Shown here piece after piece: positions 44,081 to 58,420 of a stretch of 64,000 nucleotides of DNA. Source of the stretch: Amycolatopsis sp. FBCC-B4732 (GTDB lineage: Bacteria > Actinomycetota > Actinomycetes > Mycobacteriales > Pseudonocardiaceae); contig NZ_CP095376.1 in assembly GCF_023008405.1 (NCBI RefSeq), positions 10,126,960-10,190,959 on the forward strand. Direction: 5' to 3'. A program made the translations under genes and the position numbers. Numbering within the stretch: the stretch's first letter is position 1; every line of letters starts with the position of its first letter. The notes beneath the pieces are model-generated. The model was not told the DNA's origin and did not search any database. It saw only the letters and a list, made by a program, of their open reading frames with translations.

Positions 44081-45355
44081 ATGACCGCGACGCTCGGCTC
44101 AGCGCTCAACCGGTCCCTGGCCGACTACGACCCGGCAGTGGCCGAAGCGATCGGTGCCGAGCTGCACCGGCAGCGGACGACGCTCGAGATGATCGCTTCC
44201 GAGAACTTCGCCCCGCTCAGCGTGCTGCAGGCCCAGGGCTCGGTGCTCACGAACAAGTACGCCGAGGGCTACCCGGGCCGCCGTTACTACGGCGGTTGCG
44301 AGCACGTCGACGTCCTCGAATCGCTGGCCATCGACCGGGTCAAGGCCCTGTTCGGCGCGGGCTTCGCCAACGTCCAGCCGCACTCGGGCGCCCAGGCCAA
44401 CGCCGCCGCGATGGCCGCGCTGCTCAAGCCGGGCGACAAGATCCTCGGCCTCTCGCTCGCCCACGGCGGGCACCTGACGCACGGCATGCGGATCAACTTC
44501 TCCGGCCTGCTCTACGACGTCGCCGCGTACGAAGTGTCCGAAAAGGACTACCGCGTGGACCTGGCCGAGGTCGCGCGGCTGGCGCGTGAGCACCGGCCCG
44601 AGCTGATCATCGCCGGCTGGTCCGCGTACCCCCGGCACTTGGACTTCGCCCGTTTCCGCGAGATCGCCGACGAGGTCGGCGCGTACCTGATGGTCGACAT
44701 GGCGCACTTCGCCGGCCTGGTCGCGGCGGGCCTGCACCCCTCGCCGGTCCCGCACGCGCACGTCACGACGACGACCACGCACAAGACCCTCGGCGGCCCG
44801 CGCGGCGGCGTGGTCCTGACGAACGACGCGGGCCTGGCCAAGAAGGTCAATTCCGCCGTCTTCCCCGGTCAGCAGGGTGGCCCGCTCGAACACGTCATCG
44901 CGGCCAAGGCCGTCGCGTTCAAGATGGCGGCCGAGCCGGAGTTCGCCGAACGCCAGCAGCGGACCGTGCGTGGCGCGAAGATCCTGGCCGGGCGGCTGCT
45001 GACCGAGCCGGGGATCTCGGTGCTGACCGGCGGCACCGATGTCCACCTGGTGCTCGTCGACCTGCGCGGCTCCGAGCTGGACGGCAAGCAGGCCGAGGAC
45101 CGGCTGCACGAGGTCGGCATCACGGTGAACCGCAACGCCGTCCCGTTCGACCCGCGGCCGCCGATGGTCACTTCCGGCCTGCGGATCGGCACCCCGGCGC
45201 TGGCCACCCGCGGGTTCGGGGACGCCGAGTTCCGCGAGGCCGCCGACGTCATCGTTGAGGCGCTCAAGCCCGGCCGCGACGTCGAACGGCTGCGGGCCCG
45301 CGTCACCGCGCTCGCCGAAGCGTTCCCGCTGTACCCCTCGGAGGAGACCCGATGA
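44081..45355 (+). CDS. glyA: serine hydroxymethyltransferase
   Basis: 424 residues. PLP lysine K235 in [19 protein letters not shown] and [13 protein letters not shown] substrate and dimer motifs. Converts glycine plus 5,10-methylene-THF to serine, the final step that absorbs products of sarcosine oxidation. It leads the operon glyA-soxB-soxD-soxA-soxG-purU-DMG oxidase; its stop overlaps soxB by 4 bp. It may be a second, pathway-specific copy beside a housekeeping glyA. Confidence 0.95.
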   Translation: MTATLGSALNRSLADYDPAVAEAIGAELHRQRTTLEMIASENFAPLSVLQAQGSVLTNKYAEGYPGRRYYGGCEHVDVLESLAIDRVKALFGAGFANVQPHSGAQANAAAMAALLKPGDKILGLSLAHGGHLTHGMRINFSGLLYDVAAYEVSEKDYRVDLAEVARLAREHRPELIIAGWSAYPRHLDFARFREIADEVGAYLMVDMAHFAGLVAAGLHPSPVPHAHVTTTTTHKTLGGPRGGVVLTNDAGLAKKVNSAVFPGQQGGPLEHVIAAKAVAFKMAAEPEFAERQQRTVRGAKILAGRLLTEPGISVLTGGTDVHLVLVDLRGSELDGKQAEDRLHEVGITVNRNAVPFDPRPPMVTSGLRIGTPALATRGFGDAEFREAADVIVEALKPGRDVERLRARVTALAEAFPLYPSEETR

Positions 45356-46566
45356 CCGACCTGCCGGAGCACCCGGACTTCCTGTGGGACGACCCCGAGC
45401 CGAAGAAGACCTACGACGTCGTCGTGGTCGGCGGCGGCGGGCACGGGCTCGCCACCGCGTACTACCTGGCCAAGGTGCACGGCATCACGAACATCGCCGT
45501 CCTGGAGAAGGGCTGGCTCGCCGGCGGGAACATGGCCCGCAACACCACGATCATCCGCTCCAACTACCTCTGGGACGAGAGCTCCGGCATCTACGAGCAC
45601 TCCCTCAAGCTGTGGGAAGGGCTCGAAGAGGACCTCGGCTACCCGATCCTGTTCAGCCAGCGCGGGGTGCTGAACCTGGCGCACAGCCTGCAGGACGTCC
45701 GCGACAGCGTCCGCCGCGTCGAAGCCAACAAGCTCAACGGCATCGACGCCGAGTGGGTGGACGCCGACGGCGTCAAGGAGCTCTGCCCGATCGTCAACAC
45801 CGCGCCGGACGTGCGCTACCCGGTGCTCGGCGCGACCTTCCAGCCCCGCGCGGGCATCGCCAAGCACGACTACGTGGCCTGGGGTTTCGCCCGAGCCGCG
45901 CACGAAATGGGCGTGGACCTGATCCAGAACTGCGAGGTCACCGGCATCTCCACAGTGGACGGCCGGGTCGCCGGCGTCGAGACGACGCGGGGCCGGATCG
46001 CCGCGGGGAAGGTGGCGCTGTGCGCGGCCGGGCACACGTCGGTGCTGGCGCGCATGGTCGGCCTGGACCTGCCGCTGACGTCGCACCCGTTGCAGGCGCT
46101 GGTCTCCGAACTGCTGGAGCCGATCCACCCGACGGTCGTCATGTCGAACGCCGTGCACGTCTACGTTTCCCAAGCGCACAAGGGTGAACTCGTGATGGGC
46201 GCGGGCATCGACAGCTACAACGGCTACGGCCAGCGCGGCTCGTTCCACATCATCGAGGAGCAGATGGCGGCCGCGCTCGAGCTGTTCCCGGTGTTCGCGC
46301 GGGCGCACCTGCTGCGGACGTGGGCCGGGATCGTCGACGTCAGCCCGGACGCGTCGCCGATCGTCGGGCTCACCCCGGTGGAGAACCTGTTCCTCAACTG
46401 CGGCTGGGGCACCGGCGGCTTCAAGGCCACGCCCGGGGTCGGCGACGTCTTCGCCGCGACCATCGCGCGGGGCAAGCCGCACGAGTACGCCGAACCCTTC
46501 ACCCTCGACCGGTTCACCACCGGTGCCCTCGTCGACGAGCACGGCGCCGCCGCCGTGGCCCACTAG
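45352..46566 (+). CDS. soxB: heterotetrameric sarcosine oxidase subunit beta
   Basis: 404 residues. DAO-type flavoprotein with dinucleotide motif [20 protein letters not shown] at about 23-42. H172 in [15 protein letters not shown] aligns with the position of the FMN-linking His of family members. It carries the sarcosine-oxidising site and works with SoxA, SoxD and SoxG in the cytoplasm, producing glycine, H2O2 and 5,10-methylene-THF. Confidence 0.95.
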   Translation: MTDLPEHPDFLWDDPEPKKTYDVVVVGGGGHGLATAYYLAKVHGITNIAVLEKGWLAGGNMARNTTIIRSNYLWDESSGIYEHSLKLWEGLEEDLGYPILFSQRGVLNLAHSLQDVRDSVRRVEANKLNGIDAEWVDADGVKELCPIVNTAPDVRYPVLGATFQPRAGIAKHDYVAWGFARAAHEMGVDLIQNCEVTGISTVDGRVAGVETTRGRIAAGKVALCAAGHTSVLARMVGLDLPLTSHPLQALVSELLEPIHPTVVMSNAVHVYVSQAHKGELVMGAGIDSYNGYGQRGSFHIIEEQMAAALELFPVFARAHLLRTWAGIVDVSPDASPIVGLTPVENLFLNCGWGTGGFKATPGVGDVFAATIARGKPHEYAEPFTLDRFTTGALVDEHGAAAVAH

Positions 46567-46575
46567 GAGCCCTTG

Positions 46576-46854
46576 ATGCAGCTCATTCCGTGCCCGTGGT
46601 GCGGGCCACGCGAGGAAGCCGAATTCCACTACGGCGGCCAAGCACACGTCGCCTACCCGGCGGACCCGTCGGCACTGTCCGATGAGGACTGGGCGAAGTT
46701 CGTCTTCTTCCGCGAGAACCCGAGCGGACCGTTTGCCGAGCGCTGGAGCCACTCCGCGGGCTGCCGCCGGTGGTTCAACGCCGTCCGCGACACCCGCACC
46801 CACGACCTGAAGGCGGTCTACCGCCTCGACGAGCCCCGGCCGGTGATCTCATGA
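46576..46854 (+). CDS. soxD: sarcosine oxidase subunit delta
   Basis: 92 residues. Zinc-binding motif CPWCGPREEAEFHYGG near the N-terminus with later HSAGCRRWFN gives the Cys3His-type site of SoxD. ATG at 46576 with AGGAG at 46565-46569 is preferred to a TTG one codon earlier. It overlaps soxA by 4 bp. Confidence 0.95.
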   Translation: MQLIPCPWCGPREEAEFHYGGQAHVAYPADPSALSDEDWAKFVFFRENPSGPFAERWSHSAGCRRWFNAVRDTRTHDLKAVYRLDEPRPVIS

Positions 46855-49377
46855 CCCGGCTCTCCGGCGTCCCGCTCAAGTTCACCTTCGACGGCCGCGA
46901 GCTGACCGGTTTCCTCGGTGACACCCTGGCGTCAGCGTTGCTGGCCAACGGCATCCACCAGGTTGCGACCAGCATCACCCACGGGCGGCCGCGCGGTATC
47001 TTCGCCGCCGGCGTCGAGGACTCGAACGCCTTGGTGCAGATCGAAAAGCCGTTCCCGGAGCCGATGCTGTCGGCGACGACGGTCGAGCTGTACGACGGCC
47101 TGGCGGCCCGCGGCCTGCGCGGTCAGGGCCGGCTCGCCACCGAACCGGACCCGGCGCGGTACGACGCCAAGCACGCCCACTGCGACGTCCTGGTCATCGG
47201 CGCCGGCCCCGCCGGGCTCGCCGCCGCCCGCGCCGCCTCCGGCCGGGTCCTGCTCGTGGACGACCAGCCCGGCGGCGAAGCTCCCGATGGCGTCCGGTTC
47301 CTCTCGCGCACCACGGCGTTCGGCGTCTACGACGACGGGTTCGTGCTGGCCTTGGAGCGCCGGGGCGAGCCCGCCGCGCCCGAACGGATCTCGCGGCAGC
47401 GCGTGTGGCGGATCCGGGCGAAGCGGATCGTCATCGCGACCGGCGCCCACGAGCGGCCGATCGTGTTCCCGGACAACGACCGCCCGGGCATCATGCTCGC
47501 CGGGGCCGCGCGCACGTACCTGAACCGCTACGGCGTCCTGGCCGGGCGGCGGGTGGTCGTGTTCACCACCAACGACTCCGCGCTCGACGCCGCCTCCGAC
47601 CTGGCCGCGGCCGGCGCCGAGATCGTGCGGATCGTCGACGCCCGCGAGGGCTACGGCGTCATCGGCACCGACGGCGGCTCCCACATCACCGCCGCCCACG
47701 TGGCGAAGCTGGGCTCGCTGGAAGGCGAGCGGGTGCCGTGCGACCTGCTGCTCGTGTCCGGCGGCTGGAACCCGGTCGTGCACCTCTACAGCCAAGCCCG
47801 CGGCACCCTCCGGTACGACGCCGGGCTGGGTGCGTACGTCCCGGACGGCTCACTCCCGGACGTGAGCGTCGTGGGGGCCGCCGCGGGGGAGGGGCTGCCG
47901 GAGACGATGGTGCTCTGGCAGGTGCCCGCCCCGGAGGCGCAAGTGGACACGCGGTTCGTGGACCAGCAGCGCGACGCCACCGTGTCCGACGTTCTGCGCG
48001 CCACCGGTGCCGGACTGCGGTCGCTGGAGCACATCAAGCGCTACACGACCATCGGCACCGCGCACGACCAGGGCAAGACGTCCGGCGTGCTCGCCGCCGG
48101 CATCACCGCCGAGGCCCTCGGCATCGACCTGGCGACGCAGCGCCCCACGACGTTCCGGCCGCCGTACACGCCGGTGCCGTTCGCCGCGCTGGCCGGGCGC
48201 CACCGCGGCGAGCTGCACGACCCCGTGCGCGTCACCACGATCCACCCGTGGCACGTCGAGCACGGCGCCCAGTTCGAGAACGTCGGGCAGTGGAAGCGCC
48301 CGTGGTACTACCCGCGGCCCGGCGAGTCGATGCACGACGCCGTGCGGCGCGAATGCCGCGCCGCGCGCACGGACGTCGCGCTGATGGACGGGTCCACCCT
48401 GGGCAAGATCGACGTCCAGGGCCCGGACGCCGGGTGGTTCCTCGACATGCTCTACACGAACGTGATGAGCACCCTGAAGGTCGGCCGCATCCGCTACGGC
48501 GTGATGTGCGGGCTCGACGGCATGGTGATCGACGACGGCACGGTCATCCGCATCGCCGAGAACCGCTTCCTGCTCACCACGACGACCGGCAACGCGGCGA
48601 TGGTCCTCGAGTGGATGGAGGAGTGGCTGCAGACGGAATGGCCGCACCTGAACGTGTTCGCGACGTCGGTCACCGAACACTGGACCACCATTCCCCTGGT
48701 CGGCCCGCGCTCGCGGGAAGTCCTCGGCCGTCTGGCGCCGGACCTCGACGTCTCCAACGAGGCCTTCGGGTTCATGACCTGGCAGGACGCCGAAGTCGCC
48801 GGGCTCGCCGCGCGGGTCTGCCGGATCAGCTTCTCCGGCGAGCTGGCCTACGAGATCAACGTTCCGTCGTGGCACGGACCCGCGCTCTGGCAGTCCCTGG
48901 TGGACGAAGGAGCGACACCGTACGGCACCGAGACCATGCACGTCCTGCGCGCCGAGAAGGGCTATCCGATCATCGGCCAGGACACCGACGGCACGGTCAC
49001 CCCGCAGGACCTCGGCATGTCCTGGGTGGTGTCGAAGAAGAAGACCGACTTCATCGGCAAGCGCTCCTTCGCCCGTGCCGAGAACAACCGCCCCGACCGC
49101 AAGCAGTTCGTCGGTTTGCTCCCGGTCGACCCTTCGGTGCTGCTGCCGGAAGGTTCGCAGATCATCGAGTCCGACGTCGTGCCCGAACCGCCGGTGCGGA
49201 TGCTCGGCCACGTCACCTCCAGCTACGACAGCGCCGCCCTCGGCCGCACCTTCGCGCTGGCGTTGGTGCGGTCGGGCCGCGAGCGCATCGGCGAGACGCT
49301 GTACGTGCCGGTCGGCGACCGGGTCGTGCCGGTGACCGTCACCGAATCCGTCCTCTTCGACAAGGAAGGAGCCCGCC

Positions 49378-49388
<11 letters not shown>
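46851..49388 (+). CDS. soxA: sarcosine oxidase subunit alpha, short form
   Basis: 845 residues. N-terminal ferredoxin-like domain (LKFTFDGRELTGFLGDTLAS), NAD-binding Rossmann domain (VLVIGAGPAGLAAARAASGR near 113), then GcvT-like THF-binding domains (ALMDGSTLGKIDVQGPDAGW; FSGELAYEINVPSWHG). SoxA proteins are usually about 960 residues. Here the stretch between NALVQ and HCDVLV and the one after VLLVDDQPGGEAPDG look shortened by roughly 50 residues each, so this is a compact variant. It overlaps soxD by 4 bp and soxG by 11 bp. Confidence 0.93.
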
Positions 49389-53128
<3,740 letters not shown>

Positions 53129-53195
53129 GGGTGACCCGGGGGTGGTTACCGGCTGGGGGCGCCGGGTAAATCCACAGCAAGTCCATGGAAACGCG

Positions 53196-53228
53196 CCAGG
53201 AAATTCTCAGGAACCCGGCGTTTCCTGG
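53196..53228. promoter_or_regulatory. inverted repeat upstream of htrA-like gene
   Basis: CCAGGAAA (53196-53203) and TTTCCTGG (53221-53228) form an 8-bp inverted repeat with a 17-bp spacer about 36 bp before the protease start. It is the only symmetrical element in this 135-bp region; a stress-regulator site or mRNA hairpin are both possible. Confidence 0.35.
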
Positions 53229-53263
53229 AGGGGCCGGAGGCTTGTCGAGGGCTGGAGCTGTGC

Positions 53264-54577
53264 ATGAGCGAGTACGACCGAGAACCGCGAGGCGACGGGT
53301 ACCCGTACGGCTACTACCAGCAACCCGGCGGCCGGCAGTACTACGGCCAGCCCGCCGACCAGCAGTACTACGGCCGGCAGCAGTACTACGACCAGCCCCG
53401 TGACCAGTGGGGACGTCCGTACCCGCAGTACGCGCAGCCGATGTACCCGCCGCCGCCCGTGCCGGCGCCACCGCGGCGGCACCCGCTGCGGGCGCTGAGC
53501 CTCACCGTGGTCGCGATCGCCCTGGCCGTGGTCGCCGGCCTCGGCATCGGGCACCTGATCGCGGACGCGAACAGCCCCGCCGCGAGCGGCAACCAGAACT
53601 TCGGCTTTTCCGGCCGGCCCAGCGCGTCGCAGACGACCCTCGACGTCGCCGCCGTGTCGGCCAAGGTCAACCCGGCGATCGTGAACGTCGAAACCGAGCT
53701 CGGCCTGCAGGGCGCGGCCGCGGCGGGCACCGGCATCGTGCTGACGCCGGACGGCGAGGTGCTCACCAACAACCACGTCGTCGCCGGGGCGACCAGCATC
53801 AAGGTCACCAGCATCGGCACCGGCGACACCTACACGGCGGACGTCGTCGGCTACAGCCGCAGCGAAGACGTCGCGGTCCTGCAGCTGCGGAAGGCGTCCG
53901 GCCTGCCCACCGCCGTCATCGGCGACTCGTCGAAGGTCGCGGTCGGCGACCAGATCCTCGGCCTCGGCAACGCGGGCGGCAAGGGCGGCGACCCGGTGCC
54001 CGCACCCGGCACGGTGACCGCGCTCGACCAGTCGATCACGGCGTCCGACGAGTCCAGCGGCTCGTCCGAGCAGCTCAAGGGCCTGATCCAGGTCCGGGCG
54101 AACATCGAGTCGGGCGATTCCGGCGGCCCGCTGGTCAACGCGGACGCGCAGGTCATCGGCGTCGACACGGCCGCGTCCACCGGCTACCAGCTCAACGGCC
54201 GCCGCAGCGGCGGCGCCGGCCAGGGCTTCGCGATCCCGATCAACCAGGCCGTCGACATCGCCCACCGGATCGTCGCGGGCACGGCGTCGGACACGATCCA
54301 CATCGGCAAGACGGCCTTCATCGGCGTCTCGGTCACCGACGGTCAGAGCGGCGCCCAGATCCGCCAGGTGGTCCCGCGCGGCCCGGCGCAGAAGGCGGGC
54401 CTGGCGGCGGGCGACGTCATCACGGCCATCGACGGCCGGCCGGTCGATTCCGCGACGACCTTGACGAACGTGCTGGACACCCACCACCCGGACGACCAGC
54501 TCACCTTGACGGTGACCACCGCGGGCGGCGCCCAGCGGCAGGTCCCGGTGACGGCGATCGAAGGCCCGGTCGGCTAG
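53264..54577 (+). CDS. membrane-anchored HtrA/DegP-type serine protease with PDZ domain
   Basis: 437 residues. A 75-residue Tyr/Gln/Pro-rich cytoplasmic N-terminus (GYYQQPGGRQYYGQPADQQY) precedes one membrane helix (about 78-100). The extracytoplasmic S1C trypsin-like domain has H171 (TNNHVV), D202 (SEDVAV) and S286 (ESGDSGGPL); a C-terminal PDZ domain spans about 345-430. Such proteases degrade damaged or misfolded exported proteins. The Tyr-rich tail resembles the disordered tails of mycobacterial PepD/HtrA-like proteins. GGAG at 53254-53257 supports the ATG. Convergent with the MarR gene (4-bp overlap). Confidence 0.92.
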   Translation: MSEYDREPRGDGYPYGYYQQPGGRQYYGQPADQQYYGRQQYYDQPRDQWGRPYPQYAQPMYPPPPVPAPPRRHPLRALSLTVVAIALAVVAGLGIGHLIADANSPAASGNQNFGFSGRPSASQTTLDVAAVSAKVNPAIVNVETELGLQGAAAAGTGIVLTPDGEVLTNNHVVAGATSIKVTSIGTGDTYTADVVGYSRSEDVAVLQLRKASGLPTAVIGDSSKVAVGDQILGLGNAGGKGGDPVPAPGTVTALDQSITASDESSGSSEQLKGLIQVRANIESGDSGGPLVNADAQVIGVDTAASTGYQLNGRRSGGAGQGFAIPINQAVDIAHRIVAGTASDTIHIGKTAFIGVSVTDGQSGAQIRQVVPRGPAQKAGLAAGDVITAIDGRPVDSATTLTNVLDTHHPDDQLTLTVTTAGGAQRQVPVTAIEGPVG

Positions 54578-54948
54578 CGCAGGGTCTCGTTCAGCACTTC
54601 GCGGTGCGTCCGCTTCGCCGCGAGGTAGCGCTCGCGGCCCGCGTCGGTGATCGTCACGAAGATGCCGCGCCGGTCCACGTCGCACAGCGCGCGCTCGACC
54701 AGGCCTTCCTTCTCCAGCCGGGCGACCAGCCTCGAAGTGGCGCTCTGGCTCAGGTGGATGGCGCCGGTCAGGTCGGCCGAGCGGCACTTGAAGTCGCAGG
54801 TCGCGAGGCGCTCGAGGGCCTCGAACTCGTTCGCGCCGATCCCGTGGCGCTCCTGCAGGCGGCACTCGAGCGTGCTGAACACGGCCGAATAGCGCGCCAG
54901 CAGCTCGTGCCACTCCTGCACCAGGCCTTGCTCAGCGACGTCGCTCAC
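54574..54948 (-). CDS. MarR family transcriptional regulator
   Basis: 124 residues. Winged HTH (GANEFEALERLATCDFKCRS, then GAIHLSQSATSRLVARLEKE) with the wing VDRRGIFVTIT. GTG at 54948 is chosen because upstream in-frame Met codons lie in a repeat-containing promoter. The CDFKCRSAD cysteine pair is unusual and could sense oxidation or metal. It is divergent from a DHA2 exporter, its likely target. Confidence 0.85.
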   Translation of the reverse strand: MSDVAEQGLVQEWHELLARYSAVFSTLECRLQERHGIGANEFEALERLATCDFKCRSADLTGAIHLSQSATSRLVARLEKEGLVERALCDVDRRGIFVTITDAGRERYLAAKRTHREVLNETLR

Positions 54949-54971
54949 GGCGACCAACCTAGCATGCACGA

Positions 54972-55012
54972 ACATCAGATGCAAACACATTAAATGCTTA
55001 GACATTAGATGC
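54972..55012. promoter_or_regulatory. three direct repeats, MarR/exporter promoter
   Basis: ACATCAGATGC (54972-54982), ACATTAAATGC (54987-54997) and ACATTAGATGC (55002-55012) recur with an exact 15-bp period between the divergent MarR and MFS genes. The last two overlap a TTAGAC -35 (54998-55003) serving a TACTGT -10 at 55022-55027, 7 bp from the MFS ATG (leaderless). Likely regulator binding array. Confidence 0.6.
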
Positions 55013-55034
55013 GTGTGCATGTACTGTCGCCGGC

Positions 55035-56498
55035 ATGAGCTCTTCCGTGTCCTTGTCCACCACCTCCACTCGGTGGGACGCACGTCTCTGGGGTGTCCTG
55101 CTCACCGTTTCGATCGTCATCGGCCTCGACGCGCTCGACGTGTCGATGGTCGGGGTCGCGCTGCCCGCCATCCAGGCCGACCTCGGTCTGTCCACCAACG
55201 CGCTGCAATGGGTCGTCAGCGGCTACGTCCTGGGCTACGGCGGTCTGCTGCTGCTCGGCGGCCGCACCGCCGACCTGCTCGGCCGCCGCCGCGTGTTCCT
55301 CGTCGCCGTCGCGGTGTTCGCGCTGGCCTCGCTGCTCGGCGGGCTCGTCGACGACGGCGCGCTGCTCATCGCCAGCCGGTTCATCAAGGGCCTGGCCGCT
55401 GCGTTCACGGCGCCGGCCGCGCTGTCCATCATCACCACGACGTTCCAGGAGGGCCCGGCCCGCAACAAGGCGATCAGCATCTTCGCCGTGTTCGGCGCGA
55501 GCGGGTACTCCGCCGGCCTGGTGTTCTCCGGCCTGCTGACCGAGGTCGGCTGGCGCTGGACGTTCCTGCTCCCCGCGCCGATCGCGCTGGTCGCGTTCGC
55601 CGCCGCGTGGAAGCTGATCCCGTCCTACCTGCGTGAAGAAGGCCGCGGGTACGACTTCCCGGGTGCCATCACCGGTGCCGCCGGTTCACTGCTGCTGGTG
55701 TTCGGCGTCGTCGAAGCGCCGGCGATCGGGTGGGCCGCACCCCGCACGCTCATCACGTTCCTCGTCGCGCTGGCCCTGCTGGTGACGTTCGTGGTCATCG
55801 AGAAGCGCAGCCCGCACCCGCTGTTGCGCCTCGGCATCCTGCGCGCGGGCCCGCTGGCCCGCGCCAACCTCGGCGGCGCGCTGTTCTTCGGCGCGTACAT
55901 CGGGTTCCAGTTCGTCGTGATGCTCTACCTGCAGCGGGTGCTCGGCTGGTCCGCCCTGCAGACGGCGCTGGGCTTCCTGCCCGCCGCCCTGATCGTGGCG
56001 TTCGGCTCGCCGCGCATCGAGCCGCTGATCGACCGCGTGGGCACCCCGCGCACGATCTTCGCGGGCGTCGTCGCCCACGTCCTCGGCTACGCGCTGTTCC
56101 TGCGGGTCGACGAGCACTCGGGTTACGCGGGCTTCGTCCTGCCCAGCATGATCCTGCTCGGCATCGGCTTCACGCTGGCGTTCTCGTCGCTCAACATCCA
56201 GGGCACGAACGGCGTCGCCGACCACGAGCAGGGCCTGGCCGGCGGCCTGCTGAACACGTCCCTGCAGGTGGGTGGCGCGATCGGCCTGGCGGTGGTGACG
56301 GCGGTCCTGACCGCCAACGGCGGCGGCGAAGCCTCCCCGGCCGCGCTGCTGACCGGGCTGACCCCGGCGTTGAGCGTGGTCACCGGCATCGCGGTGCTGG
56401 GCCTGCTGATCGCGCTCAGCGGCCTGGTCGCCCGCAAGCGCCCGGCTCCCGAGCCGGAGCCGGTCCCCGAGGGTGACCTCCTGGCCCTCGCCGACTGA
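55035..56498 (+). CDS. MFS drug-type exporter (DHA2, 14-TM)
   Basis: 487 residues. LDALDVSMVGVALPAIQADL in TM1, GRTADLLGRRRVF after TM2 and the TM5 motif GYSAGLVFSGLLTEVGWRWT are DHA2/EmrB-type. A Pro/Glu-rich tail (KRPAPEPEPVPEGD) closes it. No SD, but TACTGT 7 bp before the ATG suggests leaderless expression. Divergent from a MarR repressor; substrate unknown. Confidence 0.9.
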   Translation: MSSSVSLSTTSTRWDARLWGVLLTVSIVIGLDALDVSMVGVALPAIQADLGLSTNALQWVVSGYVLGYGGLLLLGGRTADLLGRRRVFLVAVAVFALASLLGGLVDDGALLIASRFIKGLAAAFTAPAALSIITTTFQEGPARNKAISIFAVFGASGYSAGLVFSGLLTEVGWRWTFLLPAPIALVAFAAAWKLIPSYLREEGRGYDFPGAITGAAGSLLLVFGVVEAPAIGWAAPRTLITFLVALALLVTFVVIEKRSPHPLLRLGILRAGPLARANLGGALFFGAYIGFQFVVMLYLQRVLGWSALQTALGFLPAALIVAFGSPRIEPLIDRVGTPRTIFAGVVAHVLGYALFLRVDEHSGYAGFVLPSMILLGIGFTLAFSSLNIQGTNGVADHEQGLAGGLLNTSLQVGGAIGLAVVTAVLTANGGGEASPAALLTGLTPALSVVTGIAVLGLLIALSGLVARKRPAPEPEPVPEGDLLALAD

Positions 56499-56506
56499 CC
56501 CCATGC

Positions 56507-56555
56507 CGTGAACGACTCTTTCCTGTCACCAGACGACAGGAAAGAGTCGTTCACG
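56507..56555. terminator. 21-bp perfect-stem bidirectional hairpin
   Basis: Bases 56507-56527 pair perfectly with 56535-56555, leaving a 7-nt loop, between two convergent MFS genes. The right arm contains the TGA stop of the minus-strand gene. GTGAACGACTCTTTCCTGTC is the left arm. It is a second kind of long hairpin overlapping a gene end. Confidence 0.75.
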
Positions 56556-57918
56556 ACGTTGGGGCCGGGGCAAGCCGCGGGGAGCCGCTGAAGCGCAGTG
56601 CCGCCACCGCCGTGAGCGCGATTCCCGCCGCGGCCAGCAGGACCGCGGTGCGGAGACCGTCCACTTCGGACCTACCCGTGTTGGCCACCGCGACGAACAC
56701 CGCGAGCCCCACCGTGCCGCCGACCTGCTGGGCCGTCGACGCCACCCCGGCCGCGATCCCCTGCTCCGCCGGGGAAACCCCCGCCGCCGCGGCGCCGAAC
56801 ATCAGCGTGTACCCCGCGCCTTGCCCCAGTCCCAGCACGATCAGCGCGGGCACCACTTCCAGGTAGGACGCGTCCACCGTCATCGACAGCGCCAGCACGA
56901 CCGCCCCGCCCCCGCCGACGAGCAGCGAAACCACCAGTGTCGGACGGGTGCCGTAGCGGGTCGCCAGCCGGCCCGCGGCCTGCGAACCCGCGGCGATCGC
57001 GACCATCGGCACGCCGAACGCGAGCCCGGTCGCCAGCGCGCTGTACCCGTGGACGCCCTGGAAGTAGCCGGTCAAGAAGTACAGCAGCGTCCCGAACGTG
57101 CCCATGTAGAGGAACGTCACGACCACGCCGGTGCCGAGGTTGCGTTCCTTCAGCAGCCGCAACGGCAACAACGGGTCGCGGCCGCGGCGCTCGACCACGG
57201 CGAACGCGGCCAGTGAAGAGAGCCCGGCGAAAGCGGGGATCAGCACCGGCGTCCAGCCCAGCTCCGGGCCTTCCACCAGGGCGAACACGACCAGCGTGGT
57301 GCCGAGCGTCGCGGTCAGCGCGCCGGCGAGGTCGAACCGGCGACCGGGTTCGCGGGCGGGATCCTTGGCCAGCAACGGGAAAGCGAGCGTGGCGGCGGCC
57401 GCGGCCAGCGGGACGTTCACGAAGAACACCGCCGCCCAGCCGAAAGCCTGCGTCAGCACGCCGCCCAGCAGCGAGCCGAGGATCATCCCGCTGCCGCCCG
57501 CCGTACCCCAGACCGCGAACGCGCGGTTGCGCTCGCGGCCCGGGGCGAAACTGGTGCTGACCAGCGTCAGCGTCGCCGGGAAGAGCAGTGCGCCGCCGAG
57601 GCCCTGGCCGGCCCGGGCGGCGACGAGCAGGCCGGGGTCCCCGGCCAGTCCGCCGGCCAGCGACGAAACCGCGTACAGCGTGCAGCCGAGCGCGAACACC
57701 CGGCGCGGCCCGAACAGGTCGCACGCCCGGCCGCCGAGCAGCAGCGCCCCGCCGAACGCCACGGCGTAGGCGCTCACCACCCACTGCAGGCTCTGCGCGG
57801 TGAACCCGAGCTCGCGCCCGATGTCCGGTAGCGCCACGTACACGATGTTGTAGTCGAGGGAAACGATGAGCTGCGCGAACGCCAGCAGCGCCAGCACCGC
57901 GCCCGGGCGGCGGGTCAC
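56551..57918 (-). CDS. MFS transporter (DHA2-like)
   Basis: 455 residues, about 14 membrane segments. LIVSLDYNIVYVALPDIGRE in TM1, GRACDLFGPRRVF in the loop and GMILGSLLGGVLTQAFGWAA in TM5 indicate a drug-exporter-type MFS. GTG at 57918 overlaps the AhpD-like gene's stop by 4 bp (GTGA), so they are cotranscribed. Regulator is probably the divergent MocR gene. Confidence 0.88.
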   Translation of the reverse strand: MTRRPGAVLALLAFAQLIVSLDYNIVYVALPDIGRELGFTAQSLQWVVSAYAVAFGGALLLGGRACDLFGPRRVFALGCTLYAVSSLAGGLAGDPGLLVAARAGQGLGGALLFPATLTLVSTSFAPGRERNRAFAVWGTAGGSGMILGSLLGGVLTQAFGWAAVFFVNVPLAAAAATLAFPLLAKDPAREPGRRFDLAGALTATLGTTLVVFALVEGPELGWTPVLIPAFAGLSSLAAFAVVERRGRDPLLPLRLLKERNLGTGVVVTFLYMGTFGTLLYFLTGYFQGVHGYSALATGLAFGVPMVAIAAGSQAAGRLATRYGTRPTLVVSLLVGGGGAVVLALSMTVDASYLEVVPALIVLGLGQGAGYTLMFGAAAAGVSPAEQGIAAGVASTAQQVGGTVGLAVFVAVANTGRSEVDGLRTAVLLAAAGIALTAVAALRFSGSPRLAPAPTS

Positions 57919-58373
57919 CGGGCCACCCGCTCGTCCGTGCCGGGCACCTTCGCCGTGGTGATGGCGATGCGGTTCCACGTGTTGATGGCGAAGATCAGCG
58001 CGAGCAGCTGGGCCAGTTCCTCCTCGCCGAACCGGCCGGCTGCGCGGGCGTAGACGTCGTCGGGGACGCCGCCGTCCGAAATCAGCGTGACGGCTTCGGT
58101 CAGGGCCAGCGCGGCCTGCTCCTTCCCGCTGAAGAAGCTCGTGGCCTCGTGCCAGACGGCGACCATGTGCAGCCGCTCCTCGCTCTCGCCGGCCTTGCGG
58201 GCGTCGGAGGTGTGCATGTGCAGGCAGTAGGCGCAGCGGTTGAGCTGCGACGCGCGGATCTGGACCAGCTCGACCAGCGCGGGGTCGAGCCCGGCGCGGG
58301 CGGCGGCGTCGAAGCCGATCAGGGCCTTGAAGGCCTTCGGGGCGGACTTGGCGAAGTTCACTCGGTTCGTCAT
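57915..58373 (-). CDS. AhpD-like / carboxymuconolactone decarboxylase family protein
   Basis: 152 residues. The CxxC-type redox site C47-A-Y-C50 with H54 (NRCAYCLHMHTSDARKAG) identifies an alkylhydroperoxidase-D-like thiol peroxidase. Single domain, usual length. It is first in an operon with the MFS gene and divergent from the MocR regulator. Confidence 0.9.
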   Translation of the reverse strand: MTNRVNFAKSAPKAFKALIGFDAAARAGLDPALVELVQIRASQLNRCAYCLHMHTSDARKAGESEERLHMVAVWHEATSFFSGKEQAALALTEAVTLISDGGVPDDVYARAAGRFGEEELAQLLALIFAINTWNRIAITTAKVPGTDERVAR

Positions 58374-58420
58374 GACCAGAAACCTATGGCCTGGTTGACC
58401 CCCGTGTAGGGTGCATTTCC

